Source: Odontocerum albicorne (taxonomy: Eukaryota; Arthropoda; Insecta; Trichoptera; Odontoceridae). From it: a stretch of 64,000 nucleotides of DNA. This document shows positions 1-10,221 of the stretch, one piece after another. The position numbers and the translations under genes were made by a program. The notes below the pieces were generated by a model. It searched no databases. It had not been told where the DNA came from and worked only from the letters and a program-made list of their open reading frames with translations. Positions within the stretch are counted from its first letter, which is position 1; each line of letters opens with the position of its first letter. The stretch covers positions 28,891,315 through 28,955,314 of the forward strand of contig OX463845.1 of the NCBI GenBank assembly GCA_949825065.1, in the 5' to 3' direction.

Positions 1-1129
1 CCATTTGATAGCTTCTCTCTCAAATGTATTTTCTTTTTCACTGCCTACATATACTTGTATTCGTGTAATTTCAGGGTATATACACATATTTAAATACTAT
101 TTTGCTATCAACCTATTATTTATTTATTTACATAATGTAATAAATTAAGCTACCTTCGTACATCGCATACATAACACAGATTGTGGCGCAGCCCTGGATT
201 TACAATTCTTGTTCTTGATTAGTACGTTTGGATTTATTTATTCCACCAATCATCTTCCAAGCACTATTCCACGTCTTGAGACGCTACAACGCGTTGTAAC
301 AGATTCTCTTTCAAATATTTCCGTTCAATAAATTTGTCAAGTCCTCGAGTGTTTTAACTTGGAACCTATAAATTTTTAAAGGTATTTTATCTAACTAGTC
401 TACTCACCCTTTACAAGATTTATGATGACTTACGAGTACTTTTCAACCTTTATAGCAACATTCAATGTTTAAATATAAACAAATTATAGAATTAATTGAT
501 CCTGAAGTGAAAAAAAACTAAATTAATGTATTTTCTGTTTTCCTCAAATATTTATATTTTGTCATTTATTCGCAAGAAAAATGCGTCATAGGAAATCAAT
601 TAGAATTTAAATAGCAATAAACTTCATTCTGTATTTAAAATAAAAATATATTTTTCTAAACAAACTCAATTCAACATGTTATCGTGCGTCGTGGTTTGAA
701 ACGTAATTATGTTAATTTCATAAAAAAAATCTTACGCACCATTGATGTTACCAATATTCTGGTGGATAGAAAGAAGACTTTTTATTCTTTACTAACATTT
801 TTGTTTATCTTTTCGACCTTATCCCACATTTATTTATTTGGTGGCGCAATTAATCACGATTTTATAAATAAAACAATATCACTGCATCGTATTAAAAAGT
901 GCTGTCGAAATACGATGAAAAAAAGATATTAGTATTTAATCATTAATTTTCATTGAATTTCCCAACCAGATAAAATTCAATAAAGTCAGTTGTGTTAGTT
1001 AAAGAAAAGTTTTGAAATCTGCTAAGACGATAGTCCACAACAGTATTTGAGTACCAAATTTCATGTACGAGGAATGAAAATGAAAAAAGATTGAAAGGAA
1101 CTAAATAAATGTCATTGAAAGTTATTTAC
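1..1129. other. AT-rich stretch with no recognised gene
   Basis: I see no gene or named element here. The stretch is AT-rich and full of stops. The only sizeable open frame (684-932, +, 82 codons) is lysine- and phenylalanine-rich, as expected of AT-rich noncoding DNA, and matches no family I know. Confidence 0.5.
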
Positions 1130-1720
1130 TGAGGGGACTACATGGCGTGGCAATGTATGACAGAATACGAAATAAATTGATTGGAAATTAATGTGAACTT
1201 TAGTAAAATTAAGTAGAGCACTCTCTGATGACATTGTAATCGGGTACTTTTCGCGACATTGTAATCGGGTACTTTTCGGGTACTTTTAAGGTATGTAGAA
1301 CGAATAAATGATGAAAGAGAACTACATATTTGTTTTATGCATAAGACATAATAATCTCATTATTATTTACGGCTGACGTGTTGAGAAGGATGAAAAACAC
1401 TTTGAGATGGTCTGGACACATGGGACGAATGAATAAAGAAAGGCTAACCAAACGAATATATATTGCAAATGTATATGTATATTGCAAAATGGGTGGCGTC
1501 GTAGAAAAAGATCAAGAAAAATATGGTTGGATCCAAGTAAATGACATTTTGAAAGAAGGAAGTGTAAAAAGACAGATACCTAAATCGTAAGATTGTATGA
1601 GAAGTTTAACGGACGTAGATGAAACGAATGGTGTGAATTGCGATAAGAAAGTCAGAGACACTGTCCCCTTTATCTATCGCGACAGGGTAATAAATTCATC
1701 ATATCGTTGGATGAAACGGA
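1130..1720 (+). pseudogene. Decayed 3' end of a non-LTR retrotransposon (LINE)
   Basis: This is the degenerate C-terminal tail of a LINE endonuclease/reverse-transcriptase polyprotein. The frame at 1378-1590 reads LRRMKNTLRWSGHMGRMNKE, which fits the 'LRWFGHVERM..ERLTKQIY' block found just before the end of many arthropod LINE ORF2 proteins. After stops it continues as a '.DVDE..' block and then the 'ctgtcccctttatctatcgcgacagggtaata' region that ends this family. The same tail occurs at 45165-45525 (+) and, on the minus strand, near 7.4, 12.3, 27.9 and 41.9 kb. The upstream 'tggcaatgtatgacagaatacg' also recurs at about 45177, so the fragment starts near 1130. Reverse transcriptase motifs are absent: it is 5'-truncated and dead. 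The family assignment rests on recognising the tail motif and is not resolved to clade. Confidence 0.6.
1231..1279. repeat. Tandem duplication, period 25 bp
   Basis: The string 'acattgtaatcgggtacttt' starts at 1231 and again at 1256, followed by a partial third 'cgggtactttt'. It lies inside the decayed LINE fragment. Confidence 0.8.
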
Positions 1721-2454
1721 ACGTATTTTTTTACCCATGAGTTCAACAGTAGGATACTACGAATGTTGGAATAATTGCACTATGTATGTTTTTTAAAAAT
1801 GGTTATAAAAATAGTGTTTTTTTTATTATCACCTTAAAATAGATAGTCAAGTCATAACAAAATTTAAAAAATATCATTTATTCCATTAAAAGCTGAAATC
1901 CATAAAAGAATTATACCGACCACGATGTTCAATCACGAAAGTTATACCCGTGAAGTTGTTATTTTTGTCGTAAAAAATAAATATATTTTCAGTGCATGCT
2001 GATAAGCAACCACCTGTTGCGGGTACAACTTCCTCTAGGTACGAGTATAGCACAGCTGATAACGCGAGGCATATGTTTTGTTTTTTATATGTGTAAGAAA
2101 ATTCCCTATATTTTTTTGCGATAAATGATAACAGTTTCTATAACTAATGCTTATTTATTTATAACCTACCTTTAATATATCCTCAGTAAGATACAGGCAA
2201 TGCCTAGTTTGCTAAGAAAACGACAAATGAAAGGTTACAAACTCAGATCCATATGTGTGTCCACTTTTAATTATCTGTTGTTTTTTTTTTAATTATTTAA
2301 TTTCTTATAATGTATAAATAAACAAAAAAATATGTTAAAAAGGAAAATTGTAATTTAATGATTTCGATTTATTTGGCAAGTTACAATTTAATCAAATAAA
2401 AATGTTGAAAAGGAAAAGTCAGCGGTGTATTATTGTGTTAAATTTTCGAAAGGT

Positions 2455-2605
2455 ATTCTGGTGGGTTTATTAACTCGTCACAATCTCATCCGACCTACCA
2501 GACTGGAAATCTTTTTAAAATGATTTGGGTTCCAACATGAATTAAACCCGCAACTTCCGAATCAGAAGACAAGTATATTTCCGGCTAGGGCATGCAGTTA
2601 GTTCA
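2455..2605 (-). mobile_element. SINE family A, minus strand
   Basis: Read on the minus strand this has a diverged tRNA-like head, then a body ending in the family-A tail: a 'ctggtaggtcggatgagattgtgacgag' version of the 'ctggttggttggaagagattgccacatgg' block, then a run like 'aataaaccc'. The same order of blocks is seen in about ten other places in the window. The polymerase III boxes are worn. Confidence 0.55.
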
Positions 2606-2892
2606 TACGGATAACAAAAAAATGTGTGACCAGGGCTTCAATCTTAAACTATGACTTCGAATGGTAAATGTCAACTTATGCTCTATCATTTTTTACAGTA
2701 CTGAAATATATTCACTCACAGATAGATATTACAAGGATTTGAAATGTGTGTGTATGGACATAGTCAATAAATGACAGAAGACATTTTGGCGCATGTGGAA
2801 AAGTCAAACGAAATTCGGACGAAAAGTGAGAAAATTAAGATATTTTGGTATATCAATCGTCATTCTGAGAAAAACAATTTTCACTATTTATT

Positions 2893-3052
2893 ATGATGAC
2901 CTCCGTGGTCTAGTTGGCACTATAGTTGCGTTCTAATCCGGGAGTTCCTGTTTCAATTCCCTTTGATAGGTTTCAATCATCTTTTCGTTTATGGCCTCCT
3001 TAACATATTGCTGGTTATTTGGAAGAGATTGCCGACAAGATAAAAGTATTTA
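2893..3052 (+). mobile_element. SINE family A, tRNA-derived, plus strand
   Basis: The head 'atgacctccgtggtctagttggcac' contains an A-box-like TGGTCTAGTTGG, and 'ctgtttcaattccc' is a B-box-like element about 50 bases downstream, so this is a tRNA-derived polymerase III promoter. The body follows: 'tttatggcctccttaacatattgctgg' and 'ttatttggaagagattgcc'. The 19853-19990 copy aligns to it along its whole length, which shows it is a dispersed repeat and not a tRNA gene. No anticodon arm fold is convincing. Confidence 0.75.
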
Positions 3053-5405
3053 ACAAAAGTGTAAAATAGTACAATAGTCTAAGGAATAAAAATTTGGATT
3101 GTGAGGTCCAAGAAGGTCGTCGTTACTGAAATTTTTGAGATAATGGAACGGAAAATCAACCGTACTCCTGTCAGAACAGACGGTAATGAAGTCCATTCGC
3201 TGGCTGGTAGGACAAAGAAACTATGAACTAAGTAATGTTAAACAAATTAACACAAATATTAAAAAACACACAAATATTCATTTCACCACAAAAACGAATG
3301 GACAAAGGACCTTCGTGTTTTTGTTTGAAAAAAACTTATTTATTTCAACCCGAGGGTTAAGGGTCGAATTCCAGTTGAACTCTATTTAAAAAAAAATCCA
3401 ATCAGAATTTCACTCACGATTTCTTTAAAGTTCTGTGGTTGATTGAATGTGATTTCCACAACGAAAAATCCACAGAATTTGAACTCTATACAACGAAGTG
3501 TGATACCATAAAATACACTAAACTTAAGACTTATCACAATAAAATAATAATTTACAGAATATTTTTGTCATATTAGAACAACGGTTCTCAAAAACTAAGC
3601 AATGTATTCAAGTTGCTATTAGTAGGTACATACCAACAAACAAGCGAGCTATGTATCAGCAGGTGGAGGGGGCGGCGAGCAAGACGCCAACTTAGGGTAG
3701 TAGGTGGCGGGTGGAAGTTATTATAATATATAAAATAAGAAGTGTGTACTCTCAATTTTATTATTTAAACCTAATTAACAATATAAATATATATTAATTG
3801 AGGGTCCGTAGCAATTTAGTCAGATACCGAAGGATCTGGCAGTGAAAATTTTGGGATTGCTGTATTAGAGGATTAATATATTAGTAAGCAGTGAAATATG
3901 TTTTACAATTTTGAAAATTACATGCCATTGCACACTCCTGGCTTCGTGGTTTTTTGAGGACTTAAGCCTGATGAACTGCTCCCCTCCAATTTTCAAGTAC
4001 TTCACTCAATTCCACTCCTTCACGAATTCAGGTCACTGGAGTTACTTAAGGTTTTCAAGACCTTACTTACTCAAAAATGCCATCAAAATCCTGCTCTTTT
4101 TACTAGTCTCCTGAATATCATGTTTGGTTGTATACTACCATGGACTTGATTCTTTGCCCATTCACTTTCAAAGTCCCAGTCACTTCAGCCTGCTAAACTT
4201 ATTATTAAAAAAATGTAGTTTTTATTTTTTCAAATACTCGTGTTATTTAAATTTCAACACAAATTATATAAATCAAAACGTTAAAATATTTTCATTTTTA
4301 ATGAAAAATATCCTCATGAATAATGGGCTTTATTTATAATTACATGAAATTTTTATTATTATGAGTTATGAAGTGAACATGAAGTCTGTTTTAGATTTGA
4401 AATAAATGGCGCTTCACAGGAAATAAAAGAAAATTATTCGTGTATCATTTTCACCTGTTCCGACCAATCATAAAGCCGGACTATATACTGAAGTTACCGA
4501 CATGTGTTGGCACAGAGGTACAGAACATTTTCATAAGAAACAATGATTTTAATATTTAATTTTAAAATAAATCATTTTTTAGTTAAAATAATATAAATAT
4601 TGTGCTGTATGTTATTATGAGTTAAATATATTTTATCGCTTGCTAAAATTATCTGAGAAGGTTGCTACAGTAACAAGATTGCATTTCCAAATATAATATA
4701 TTGTATGGAAAGTAGTTTCGTATTTGTCAAATAGATGTCGTTAGGATAAAAAATGTATTGCTTCCTTCATTTCAAACGTGCTGAATGTATATTATTATGA
4801 AAGGGTATGGTTAGGTTTACCCAAATAACTTGTGCGGTTTCTTGGCGTCATTTTGAAAATGAAACCAAATAAGGTTTTTTTCGGAGCTTAATGCTTTTTT
4901 ACTACCGCAAAGAAAAAAATGCAGCACAATCCAAAAAAAAAATATGTACAGCATATAGTGACGATGCAGTAAGTGATCACGTGTCAAATGCGATTTAAAA
5001 TATCGTAATAGTGATTCGATACTCGAAGATTACTATGGATGACGACTAAATCAAGACTTAGATTGAGAATTACCAATGTAATACTACACAAACAATTACT
5101 AACACATTGAAAATATCGAAAACCACCGATGATGAGTATTTGGTGTTATTTAACGATTAAATTTTACCTAAAAATATGAAGTTTGTTTCCACGCAACCCA
5201 ATAGATTTCAGACAATATTTATATCCGATTTTTTTATCAACAAACATTGCGTTGTTATTAAACATAATTAATTCCATCGTCTTTCTTTTTTCCTTTTCTA
5301 CGCTTTTATAAGGTATCTTACTTTTATCTAAATTATAGTAATCTAAATAAGTTCTTCTTAAACTATTGATACTCATGTAAATTTACCCCTGATCCCCACT
5401 CACCT
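3053..5405. other. AT-rich stretch with no recognised gene
   Basis: I see no recognisable element. A short GC-richer purine patch sits at about 3655-3715 (aggtggagggggcggcgagc). Open frames at 3186, 3911 and 4124 (+) and at 5164-5376 (-) are 67-71 codons and match nothing I know. Confidence 0.4.
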
Positions 5406-5409
5406 AACC

Positions 5410-5482
5410 AACATGATTTAGTTGATAACACGCCTGCCTCACAGCTCAAGGGCTGCGGGGTCGATTCCCGCTGGTAAACTTT
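5410..5482 (+). mobile_element. tRNA-like SINE head, plus strand
   Basis: This has an A-box-like 'gatttagttgataacacgcc', a central 'tgcctcacagctcaagggctgc', and a B-box-like 'ggggtcgattcccgct'. It is the best-preserved tRNA-like head in the window and resembles the 19853 family-A head ('tagtctagttgttaagacacataactccca...gggctgccgg'). The family-A body does not follow; instead a minus-strand SINE tail begins at 5525. Confidence 0.65.
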
Positions 5483-5524
5483 GTTTTTTAAATATTTTTA
5501 TTTATTGGTAACACTTCATTGCAA

Positions 5525-5592
5525 ATACAATCCGGCGGGTTTATTACCAGGCGGCAATCTCTTCCAACCAACCTGACTAAGTAAATAAAGCA
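5525..5592 (-). mobile_element. SINE family A tail fragment, minus strand
   Basis: The plus strand reads 'ccggcgggtttattaccaggcggcaatctcttccaaccaacc', the reverse complement of the family-A 3' block (ggttggttggaagagattgcc...ataaaccc). It faces the plus-strand head at 5410-5482, so two partial SINEs lie in opposite orientations. Confidence 0.65.
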
Positions 5593-5794
5593 AGTTACAC
5601 GGTCGCAAAAAATATTAAAATGATTTATCATCTTTATGAAATTTATGAACATACACATAATAAAGTAAAAGTGAGATATCAATCAAAGGAATAGGAAGGT
5701 GTGGGGAAGAGGAAAGAAAAATCAGGAATTAAACACATCATATTAGTGACATGGAATTAAGAGTTTTTCAATATAAATTCTTATTTACATTTAA

Positions 5795-5872
5795 CACCTC
5801 GTTCATTTCTTACTGGTTGATTAAAAAAGATTGCCACATGGCAATAAACCTGTTAGGTTGTATTGAATGCAA
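5795..5872 (+). mobile_element. SINE family A tail fragment, plus strand
   Basis: The sequence 'tttcttactggttgattaaaaaagattgccacatggcaataaacctgttaggttgtat' is the family-A body end. 'attgccacatggcaat' is self-complementary and could form a small hairpin. The head is missing. Confidence 0.7.
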
Positions 5873-6047
5873 CGAATATGTAATACAATACACCTCCCTG
5901 AATATACTCGTATATTTAGATTATCCTAAATATACTTTATTATGTGGTTTGTAACCCCTGCTAGAGCCAGTTACTTCGTACACCCATAGACATTTTCCTG
6001 TTTGGAAATCTAATGGAAATGCGAGGCGGCGGGCACCGAAGCGCCCA

Positions 6048-6232
6048 AGCACCTGCCTTTATAAATAACCCCATTTGACAACCGACTCGTGTTAAACACC
6101 GCTATGCATCGCCTGCCGCTCCTCCGTGAAGAATTATTATTGTCTTCTGCCGGCATTGCCGCTTGTGGTGATGGTGCCACAATGAACCGTGATATTCTTC
6201 TTACTCGTATATGCTTTACTTTTCTGTCTTGA
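6048..6232 (+). promoter_or_regulatory. Candidate core promoter with a short open frame (weak)
   Basis: A GC-richer island has a TATA-like 'tttataaata' at about 6057-6066. About 40 bases further on an ATG at 6104 opens a 42-codon frame (MHRLPLLREELLLSSAGIAA...), with a second in-frame ATG in a better context ('caatgaac'). I recognise no protein family. The island could be a promoter and first exon, or a transposon or conserved noncoding fragment. It stands out only by composition and the TATA-like box. Confidence 0.2.
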
Positions 6233-6495
6233 ACAATAATTATACCGGGAAAATTCCATGAGACGATCGTAACTCGTTTTTTAAGGTGTTAATATTTAAT
6301 ACCAACAGCTGCCCAAGGTTGAGAAAACCATTGGAACGTATCGTGTAAAGATTTATTCGGTATCATACACATATACAGTCAAATATCGTTATAACGAACT
6401 TCTAGGAACCTAATAAATCGTTTTATCATACTGAAAATTCGTTATAACGACACTTGGAAAAACAAACATTTTTATTTGCATATTAGTATATTTTA

Positions 6496-6841
6496 TTAAT
6501 TAATCGCAATACATAATGACAACTGCCCAAACAAATAGTAGAATATAGTGTAAGTAATAGGGAAAAAATCTGTTATTTTTAACTGGGCTGCAACAATATT
6601 TTTCTTCCGCCCCGTGTTTACTTTTCCCAATATTTCCATTTTTTTTCTTTTAAGATCGACGTTGTTTTCCGCTACTTTCATCGATTTTAAGGGTGATGAA
6701 ATTTAAAAGTATAAAATCACGAAAGTATGCGTCATAACGAAACATACCCCCGCGACGATTAATAAAATACTGATGACTGACTGAGAACGACTTAGTCGGA
6801 ACAAGACTTGCTCTGGGGGCTATGATAAACAGTTCGGACAT
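6496..6841 (-). pseudogene. Remnant of pogo-type transposase C-terminus
   Basis: On the minus strand the frame 6681-6496 contains a lysine-rich helix followed by AAQLKITDFF. This resembles the acidic/basic tail and the '..QSKITDFF' motif at the C-terminus of pogo/Tigger/JRK-family transposases. Its position inside an element with pogo-type inverted repeats supports the call. The DDE catalytic core and the CENP-B-type DNA-binding domain are not visible, so this is only the tail. The overlapping frame 6841-6650 is probably the diverged region upstream of it, joined by a frameshift. Non-functional. Confidence 0.4.
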
Positions 6842-6993
6842 TCCGATGGAGACTGAAATTAGACAACCTAAACCAAAGTAATTTTGCGATGTTACATGGA
6901 ATGCTTATCTCTAAATATTTATGAAGTTCGTGTTTGCGCACGTTACATATTTAGTAAATTTGTTTTAAACAAATCGCCATACTGAAATATTAG

Positions 6994-7222
6994 TTGTAAT
7001 TTATTTTATCAAACACTGTTTATTCCACATTTTTGTAATGGTATAACCCTACCGGTTTCAAGACTTTCACCTCATCTTCAGGAGAGCACAAACAAGACTT
7101 GTTTGTGCTTGTTTGGAGTCTTGTTTGTGCTCCCCTGAAGATGAAGTGAAAGCCTTGAAACCGGTAGGGTTATACCGTTACAAAAAAGTGGAATAAACAG
7201 TGTTTGATAAAATAAATTACAA
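6994..7222. mobile_element. Foldback hairpin element, copy 1
   Basis: The left arm from 6994 (ttgtaatttattttatcaaa...) is the reverse complement, with few mismatches, of the right arm ending at 7222 (...gataaaataaattacaa). The arms are about 105 bases and meet around 'gacttgtttgtgcttgtttggagtc'. Each arm carries 'ctgaagatgaagtgaaagcc' followed by 'ttgaaaccggtagggttata', a block that looks like the end of a retroelement such as a Penelope-like element. I am not certain of that assignment. The hairpin sits inside the pogo element and has a relative at 7845-8027. Confidence 0.75.
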
Positions 7223-7429
7223 TGTCTTTAAACCTCCACAACGTTAATGCCTTAATTATAAACAATATATGAAATATTTGTTTCGTTAAACGGGATTATT
7301 TTAATACTGCTGTTAAGTAATTTTGTTCAGGACTGCGAAAATAATTCATTATACTGAAAATTGCGTTATTTCGGTATTCGTTTTAACAAGATTTGACTGT
7401 ATTATGAATAATATCACCATCATTACCAA

Positions 7430-7740
7430 CACGCCATGTCCTATTGGGGAAATCAGAGAGAATATATCTCCACTTCAATATATCTTGGTGCACATTTTTC
7501 ATTTCTGCCACGTCCATTTACCTCGTTGCATACTCTCTTATTAAAATCTTTTCACTTTCAAAATTTGTTGTTTTTTTGTCGTGCCCTATTTTCCTCGGAT
7601 TTTTCGAACATATACTTTTTATATGTTACAACTCCTATAGATTTTTTTTATTAACTCTTTCTATATAGCTGAACCATTTCAACGCTCCTTATTTTGTCTT
7701 CTTTTAAACCACATTCTTCCCTAATTACCTTCATAGATTT
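7430..7740 (-). pseudogene. LINE 3' tail, minus strand, strongly decayed
   Basis: Read on the minus strand, 'ggagcgttgaaatggttcagctat' matches the 'LRWFGH' region of the recurrent LINE tail. The other end, 'tctctgatttccccaatagg', corresponds to the 'ctgcctaccccgatagggta' terminus seen at 45.5 kb. Between them are stops and frameshifts. Confidence 0.4.
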
Positions 7741-7844
7741 AATTAATTTTCATATATAATTTCACCGTGTTATTGGTAGCAACAACAAATATCCACACTT
7801 TCTATAATACCACTATATCATAACAGTTCAATATTAAGTTACAT

Positions 7845-8027
7845 TATAATTAGTTTCATCAAACACTGTTTATTCCACTTTTTGAAACGGTAAAACCCTT
7901 CATCATCAGGAGAGCACAAACAAAACTGGTGTGTACTCCCCTGATGATGAGGTGAAATCCTTGAAACTGGTGGGGTTATAATGTTATAAAAAGTGAAATA
8001 AACAGTGTTTAATAAAACAAATTACAA
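7845..8027. mobile_element. Foldback hairpin element, copy 2
   Basis: The arms are the same as in the 6994-7222 hairpin ('catcaaacactgtttattcc' ... 'ggggttataatgttataaaa') but shorter in the centre and more diverged. The sequence just outside the right arm (aatgtctttaaacctccgca ... ttaatgcc) is also shared with copy 1, so the duplicated unit is longer than the hairpin. Confidence 0.7.
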
Positions 8028-8629
8028 TGTCTTTAAACCTCCGCAATATTAATGCCTTAACTATAAATAATATAAGTTGCATTAATTTACCTCCCACTCT
8101 TTCTATCAGAAATATCTCATTAACATTTCCAAACGCTTGTTATTTCCAACTGTCCCAGACTCGTCGTTATTTCTACTACTATCACAACTCTTACACATTT
8201 CTTAGAAATATTCCTTCATACGAAATCTTGAAAATATTAAACCAGTAGACCGGGAAAATCCGATAACCGATTCCAAGATCTCCTAAAAACCCCTTCAATG
8301 GGATCATTAATTAAGGTAATACCTTCCCATTATCTTAAGTGTCCCCATCTGCCGTTTTAACAGTCAGTATACCCATTCAAAAATAAATATTAACCATTCT
8401 TAGCATTTTTTAAACAGTGTCCTAAAAAATAATCATATTCTCTGTTGAATAACAAAAAAGGTGAAGAAGATAACAATGTTTTTGTAGCGCAAATTTAACC
8501 ATTTGTGTTTTTACATAATCATTATTTATTCTCGATATGACTTTATCCTTTAAAAAATTCTATGTTTTAAGATGTTGTGTTGTGTATTCTGAATTATAAC
8601 AGATTTTGGTGTTATACCAATACTCGCTT

Positions 8630-8865
8630 CCTATATATAGACATTTGCGACTGTGAATCTTCACGTGCAGTAGTATTGTCAAAACGTGTCATGATAAAGT
8701 GCAAATTCCTTGCGTAATCCAGTGTTTCCAAACTTGAAAGCGCAATTAATTGGACCAAGGACAATTTTGTCTCTCGGTCAGCATTCAACAGTCTTCAATA
8801 TGTTTCCATCACCAATTTGAATATATTGAGGGATGTCATACGAATGAATGAAGTTAAATAAACAT
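8630..8865 (+). mobile_element. SINE family C body, plus strand
   Basis: This aligns in order with the family-C body at 62890-63245 (read minus) and at 24900-25110: 'gcagtagtattgtcaaaacg', 'ggaccaaggacaattttgtctc', then 'atattgagggatgtcatacgaatgaatga'. The tRNA-like head is missing or unrecognisable. Confidence 0.6.
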
Positions 8866-8884
8866 TAATTTTTTTTTTTTTTAA

Positions 8885-9045
8885 ATAATATATATGACCG
8901 AAGTCATAGGTATCCTTATACCCTCGAATACTAGACGTAAAAATGCATGTCATTCGAGGAGAGTATCACAACACGGGGTTTGAACCGACGACCTTCCGCA
9001 CGGAAGTACAGTGCATTACCGCGCTGTCATGCACCTCACCTCAAT
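8885..9045 (-). mobile_element. SINE family B, tRNA-derived, minus strand
   Basis: The minus strand has a tRNA-like head ('gacagcgcggtaatgcactg', then a near-consensus B box 'cggttcaaaccccg'). A short body follows (gtattcgagggtataagg...ctatgacttcggtcata). The copy at 43135-43282 has the same architecture. It ends at a T-rich run near 8870 and abuts the family-C SINE. Confidence 0.75.
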
Positions 9046-9063
9046 TAGGATATAATCACGCAC

Positions 9064-9266
9064 AGTACCCGGCGGTAAGTAATACACATTGGGCTTAAAC
9101 TCAAAACGTATGCATAACAGAGACGACCCTCTACAAAAGAACAGTATTTTTCTTAAGAAAGAGACTGTCGGCCATAATCGGCTAACTTCGGCTTTGTAGA
9201 GCGTCGTCTCTGTCATTCATACGTTTTGAGTTTAAGCCCGATGTGTATTACTTACCGCCGGGTACT
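9064..9266. mobile_element. MITE with about 75-bp terminal inverted repeats
   Basis: The left arm (agtacccggcggtaagtaat...agagacgaccctctacaaa, 9064-9139) is nearly the perfect reverse complement of the right arm (9192-9266, ending ...attacttaccgccgggtact). The central spacer is about 50 bases and there is no coding capacity. The superfamily is not clear: the tip 'gtacccggcgg' is not one I can place, and I see no convincing target-site duplication. High arm identity suggests a fairly recent insertion. Confidence 0.8.
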
Positions 9267-9534
9267 TGTATATCCTTTGTTTACTTTACTGTTATATTTA
9301 CTTTTTTTTCAGATACTGAGATAAGTACTTGTTACATTGTGTTTTTATTAGAATAACGTACTTTGTTGTCTTAAAGAAGTATCACTTTTCGATAATTGTT
9401 GTAAATTTGATTTCAAATGCCTACATCTACGTATTTATTTTTCTAGTTGTATTCCATTATTCTTATCACTATAGTTCACTGCATTTCTCGAACTTGGATA
9501 GTGTGAAATTGCACTTTTATTGTATACAGTAAAA

Positions 9535-9712
9535 CCTGAAGGGTTTATTGCCATGTGGTGATCTCTTCCAACCAGCCAGAAAGATGGTAAAAAGACCCTA
9601 ACATCAAGCCAGATACGAAACTTTTTTTTAAAAACGTGGGTACCAACTGAAAGGGAACCCGTAACCACCGGGTTAGGAAGAAAGGCATTTTACCAACTAG
9701 GCCACGGAATTA
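9535..9712 (-). mobile_element. SINE family A, nearly full length, minus strand
   Basis: On the minus strand the order is an A-box-like 'cgtggcctagttggtaaaat', a B-box region 'acgggttccctttcagttgg', a short T/A run, 'accatctttctggctggttgg', 'aagagatcaccacatggcaa' and 'taaacccttcaggtttt'. This is one of the most complete family-A copies and defines the element at about 175 bp. Confidence 0.75.
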
Positions 9713-9799
9713 ATGACAACTGTCTTTATAACCACTGTCTTTCAAGTTTGTGAAAGTTTATTCAGTTTATTTTACGAGTAATTTGATTTTCATCATTAA

Positions 9800-10093
9800 T
9801 TAAGCGCCCAGACATATAACACAAATTACTTCGAGTAACGAACTTAATTTCGTAAACGAACTTAATTTCAATGAAGATCGATCATTAAATAGATCACGCA
9901 TAACATCCAACACATAGATGTACCCATAAAACTTAAGTATAGATGGACTACATGCAAGCGCCTCCGGTTGACAGGTGTTGTCTCTAATGATCGCGTCTTG
10001 TAATTTTTCTTGGAGAGAGGATGTTGATTCATCCGGTAGAGCTAAACACGGATTTTCAAATAGATTTCGCCAACGATTTATTTCTAAGACCAT
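9800..10093 (-). CDS. Hypothetical open frame, 97 codons (weak)
   Basis: The minus-strand frame starts at ATG 10093 (MVLEINRWRNLFENPCLALP...) with an in-frame stop (TGA) just upstream, and ends at TAA 9800. The first half (about residues 1-55) has a balanced composition with Trp, Cys and Pro, and does not look like translated AT-rich junk. The end contains a 16-base tandem duplication (aattaagttcgttt.acg). I recognise no domain, signal peptide or family. It could be an exon fragment, a transposon fragment or chance. It lies immediately left of the 73-bp satellite. Confidence 0.25.
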   Translation of the reverse strand: MVLEINRWRNLFENPCLALPDESTSSLQEKLQDAIIRDNTCQPEALACSPSILKFYGYIYVLDVMRDLFNDRSSLKLSSFTKLSSLLEVICVICLGA

Positions 10094-10221
10094 ATTATCA
10101 GTCTTTCAACAAATTAATTGGATATATAATGCTTGTACCAATGCCACGTGTTTATTTTCAATATGAAACTATTCAAATTAACAAATGAAAGAAAAAATAT
10201 GCATTTGTTTAGTTATTCGAC

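Larger units (their letters stand above)
6376..7399 (-). mobile_element. Pogo/Tigger-like Tc1-mariner transposon, degenerate
   Basis: The left end CAGTCAAATATCGTTATAAC (6376) and right end '...taacaagatttgactg' (to 7399) are inverted repeats of the pogo/Tigger type. Both ends are flanked by TA (6374-6375 and 7400-7401), the expected target duplication. A second internal block, 'actgaaaattcgttataacg' at 6430, recurs as 'actgaaaattgcgttatttcgg' near 7353. The 1.02-kb length is much shorter than an autonomous pogo element (about 2-3 kb), and roughly 230 bp of it is an unrelated foldback inserted at 6994-7222. Minus-strand coding relics lie at 6496-6841. Confidence 0.7.

Noticed and set aside
5164..5376. 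70-codon lysine-rich minus-strand frame
   Set aside because: Its length and composition are as expected by chance in AT-rich DNA and it matches nothing.
5410..5482. tRNA gene
   Set aside because: A and B boxes are present, but the acceptor ends do not pair convincingly and the segment belongs to a dispersed SINE head.
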